From a virus, in the IMG/VR virus record IMGVR_UViG_3300009705_000118, positions 1 to 23,664 of that record: DNA of 23,664 nt. The stretch is one strand, 5' to 3'. The notes beneath the pieces were generated by a model. It had not been told where the DNA came from. It made no database searches and was given only the letters and a program-made list of their open reading frames with translations. The position numbers and the translations under genes were made by a program. Of the stretch, positions 21,483-23,664 are shown piece by piece (positions within the stretch are counted from its first letter, which is position 1; every line of letters starts with the position of its first letter).

Positions 21483-21515
21483 GTTAGATAAACACTAAAC
21501 GTTAGGATTACTTTA

Positions 21516-23664
21516 ATGGCAACTAAAAAGACTTATATAAATGCAGATGAAGAACTGATAATTCAGGGTAAGCTCACCATTGAAGGGAACGTAACTCAGA
21601 CTAATACGACTACAAATGTTACACAACTTGGTGGCAGTCTTTTTGAAGTAAACAGTGATGGAACAGACGAAGTTGTAACCATTGCCCTTAACAGTAATAA
21701 CGTATACGGAAACATTAGTTTTGACAGAGATAACGGTTACATTGAATTTTCAAAACCAATTAATCTTGGTGCAAACAAAGTAACAGCAGATTTAGTCGGT
21801 GATGTGTACGCATCAAACGGTACAACTAAAATATTAGAAAATGGTACCGGCTCTAATGCTACATTCACAGGTGTAGCCAGTAAGGCAACAATTTTAGAAA
21901 CCGCACAAAACTTTAGCATATCTGGTGACGCATCAGCAAGTGCTGTATCATTTAATGGTAGCGGTGCAGTTGTATTAGCAACTACATTAGCAACAGTTAA
22001 TAGTGGCGTAGGAAGTTATGGTGGAGCAACAGCAGTACCAAGTATAACAGTTAATGCAAAAGGTCTTGTAACAGCGGCCAGCTCAACAACAATAAGTATT
22101 CCAAGTTCTCAAGTTAACGACTTTAATAGTGCCGTTGGCGCAAGAGTTGATGCAGAGCTAAGTGGTAGCACAGGCATTACATACAGCAGTGGTGCAATAA
22201 GTATTACTAACTCAGGCGTTACAGCAACAAGTTATGGTAGTGCTACAGCAATACCAACATTTACAGTTAATGCACAAGGACAATTAACAACAGCGGCTGA
22301 TGTAAGTATTGCAATAACAAGTTCTCAAGTTACAGACTTTAATAGTGCAGTAGGCACACGAGTTGACGCAGAACTAAGTGGTGGCACAGGCATTACATAT
22401 ACCTCAGGTGTAATTAGTACAACAGATGCAGACATAGTCCATGATAATTTAAGTGGCTTTGTAGCAAACGAACATATAGACCATACAACAGTATCAGTAA
22501 CAGCAGGCACAGGTTTAACAGGTGGCGGAACAATAGCCGCAACAAGAACACTAAATGTTATCGGAGGCGATGGTATTACTGCAAATGCAAATGATATTGC
22601 AGTCGATAGCACAGTAATTAGAACAACAGGTAATCAAAATTTAGCAGGTACAAAAACATTTACTGGCACAGTTGATTTAACAGGTGCAACAGTAAACCCA
22701 TTTACAGTTACTGGTAATCTTGATGTTACAGGTAATTTAAACTATGTTGCAGTAACCGACTTAGTAGTTAACGAAGCAAACATTACTATGAACAATGGTA
22801 ATGCAGACCAAGACGCACATGTATTTGTTGGGAGAACAGGCAACGATACATATTTAAAATACGATCACAGTTCAACAAGATGGCAGTTCAGCAACGACGG
22901 TAGCACAGACAACAACATATTACTACATTCAGACTTTAGTGGTAGCACAGGCATTACATTCAGCAGTGGTGCAATTAGCATTACTAACTCAGGCGTAACC
23001 GGCGGAAGTTACGGTACAGCATCAGCAGTACCAACATTTAATGTAAATGCACAAGGACAGTTAACAACATCAACTAATACAACTATTGCAATACCAAGTA
23101 CAGCAGTTACAGATTTCCTTGAAGCAGTAGACGACAGAGTAAACAATTTATTAATACCTGGATCAGGTATAACAGGAACATACAACGATGGTGCTGGAAG
23201 TTATACAGTAGATGTTGACAGTACAGTTATTAGAACAACAGGCGACCAAAGTTTAGCAGGAACTAAAACGTTCACAGGTAAAGTAATTTTACCAAGCACA
23301 AACGTTACAGATGCAGGCGCAATATTTACTGATGTCGATGAGGCATGGGTATACGTTAACGGTATTAAAAAACAAATTACTCCTACAGCAAGTGTAGGAA
23401 CAGTAGCAGATGTTGGCTCAACAGGCCTTAACATATATGCTGGTAGCACGAGTGCAGGAAATGTAATAACACATGGTATTAAAAGCATTGACGGCGGAAC
23501 ATACACTAACGCAACAGAATCAGGGAACGTTGTAATAATAGACGGTGACGTTAGTGCAATCAGAGGAGCATTTAGTGGCGGTGGAGACATTGCATACAAT
23601 AATAGCACTGGTTCAATCAGTTTCACTCAAAGAACAAATGCCCAAGTAAGATCGTTAGTAAGCG
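21516..23664 (+). CDS. Repetitive tail-fibre-like structural protein, 5' part
   Basis: Open from ATG 21516 to the right edge (716 codons, no stop), so the C-terminus is missing. It starts MATKKTYINADEELIIQGKL followed by TIEGNVTQTNTT, a short attachment-type N-terminus. Then come long Thr/Ser/Gly/Asn/Val-rich repeats typical of phage beta-structured fibres. One 72-residue unit (GSYGGATAVPSITVNAKGLV ... SSQVNDFNSAVGARVDAELS ... GITYSSGAISITNSG) occurs twice in tandem and again about 260 residues later. A second motif, VIRTTGNQNLAGTKTFTG, recurs about 204 residues further on, and GTGLTGGGTIAATRTLNV occurs once. An insert around residues 410-465 (VNEANITMNNGNADQDAHVF) looks globular. No Cys residues are seen. 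A host-recognition or neck/long-fibre role is inferred; the exact fibre type cannot be decided without the end of the gene. Confidence 0.8.
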   Translation, partial: MATKKTYINADEELIIQGKLTIEGNVTQTNTTTNVTQLGGSLFEVNSDGTDEVVTIALNSNNVYGNISFDRDNGYIEFSKPINLGANKVTADLVGDVYASNGTTKILENGTGSNATFTGVASKATILETAQNFSISGDASASAVSFNGSGAVVLATTLATVNSGVGSYGGATAVPSITVNAKGLVTAASSTTISIPSSQVNDFNSAVGARVDAELSGSTGITYSSGAISITNSGVTATSYGSATAIPTFTVNAQGQLTTAADVSIAITSSQVTDFNSAVGTRVDAELSGGTGITYTSGVISTTDADIVHDNLSGFVANEHIDHTTVSVTAGTGLTGGGTIAATRTLNVIGGDGITANANDIAVDSTVIRTTGNQNLAGTKTFTGTVDLTGATVNPFTVTGNLDVTGNLNYVAVTDLVVNEANITMNNGNADQDAHVFVGRTGNDTYLKYDHSSTRWQFSNDGSTDNNILLHSDFSGSTGITFSSGAISITNSGVTGGSYGTASAVPTFNVNAQGQLTTSTNTTIAIPSTAVTDFLEAVDDRVNNLLIPGSGITGTYNDGAGSYTVDVDSTVIRTTGDQSLAGTKTFTGKVILPSTNVTDAGAIFTDVDEAWVYVNGIKKQITPTASVGTVADVGSTGLNIYAGSTSAGNVITHGIKSIDGGTYTNATESGNVVIIDGDVSAIRGAFSGGGDIAYNNSTGSISFTQRTNAQVRSLVS
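22015..22446 (+). repeat. Two tandem 216-bp repeats in the fibre gene, with distant third copy
   Basis: Units 22015-22230 and 22231-22446 align with an exact 216-bp (72-codon) period. Shared landmarks are GTTATGGT at the start, AGTTAATGCA, AGTTCTCAAGTTA and CAGGCATTACATA. The second unit diverges near its end. A third diverged copy starts at about 23008, 777 bp (259 codons) further on. A separate repeat, the Val-Ile-Arg-Thr-Thr-Gly block at 22605 and 23217, is spaced 612 bp apart. All spacings are multiples of three. Confidence 0.85.

Noticed and set aside
23201-23626. 141-aa minus-strand open frame at the right end
   Set aside because: Antisense of the fibre gene, which is open across the whole interval with coherent repeats.

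Overview
This window is a piece of a T4-like myovirus (contractile-tailed phage) genome of the marine, AT-rich kind found in cyanophages and pelagiphages. The evidence is a full run of T4 structural and transcription homologues: gp48, gp53, gp5, gp55, gp47, gp46, gp26/gp51, gp20, gp67/gp68-like proteins, gp21, gp22 and gp23. The proteins resemble the marine branch more than T4 itself: a 96-aa gp53, a gp5 without an inserted lysozyme, and GATAAATA-type late promoters. The host cannot be read from this window. A SAR11 or picocyanobacterial host is an inference from base composition and protein style.

Layout. (1) 1-6276, minus strand: baseplate module, read gp48 > gp53 > an 892-aa hub-like protein > gp5-like spike > a small protein with a GH24-lysozyme-like motif that leaves the window. 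(2) 6277-6381: divergent control region with a consensus sigma70 promoter facing right and a late octamer facing left. (3) 6382-11239, plus strand: gp55 late sigma factor, gp47 and gp46 (recombination nuclease), an unrecognised 259-aa protein and a GIY-YIG-like endonuclease, tightly packed with overlapping stops and starts. (4) 11240-11864: about 625 nt with no convincing gene, between convergent operons, rich in nested inverted repeats including a compact three-way-junction fold. It is a candidate large structured RNA. (5) 11865-12937, minus strand: gp26 and gp51, which lie in a -1 frame relationship with a canonical slippery heptamer at the junction. (6) 12938-13043: two late octamers pointing at each other. 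(7) 13044-21385, plus strand: tape measure protein, then the head module gp20 portal > gp67-like > gp68-like > gp21 protease > gp22 scaffold > gp23 capsid, closed by a strong intrinsic terminator. (8) 21516-23664: 5' part of a long, internally repetitive tail-fibre-like gene that leaves the window.

How it works together. A host-type promoter drives gp55 with the gp46/47 recombination genes. gp55 would direct RNA polymerase to GATAAATA/TATAAATA octamers. These lie before the baseplate operon, gp26/51, the tape measure gene, gp20, the gp68-like gene and the fibre gene. gp20, gp67/68, gp22 and gp21 build and mature the prohead around gp23. The minus-strand module and the tape measure build the tail.

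Most worth a second look: the apparent programmed -1 frameshift joining gp26 to gp51; the structured RNA candidate at 11307-11654; a possible leaderless start of gp48 on its late promoter; and the face-to-face late promoters at 12963/13011.
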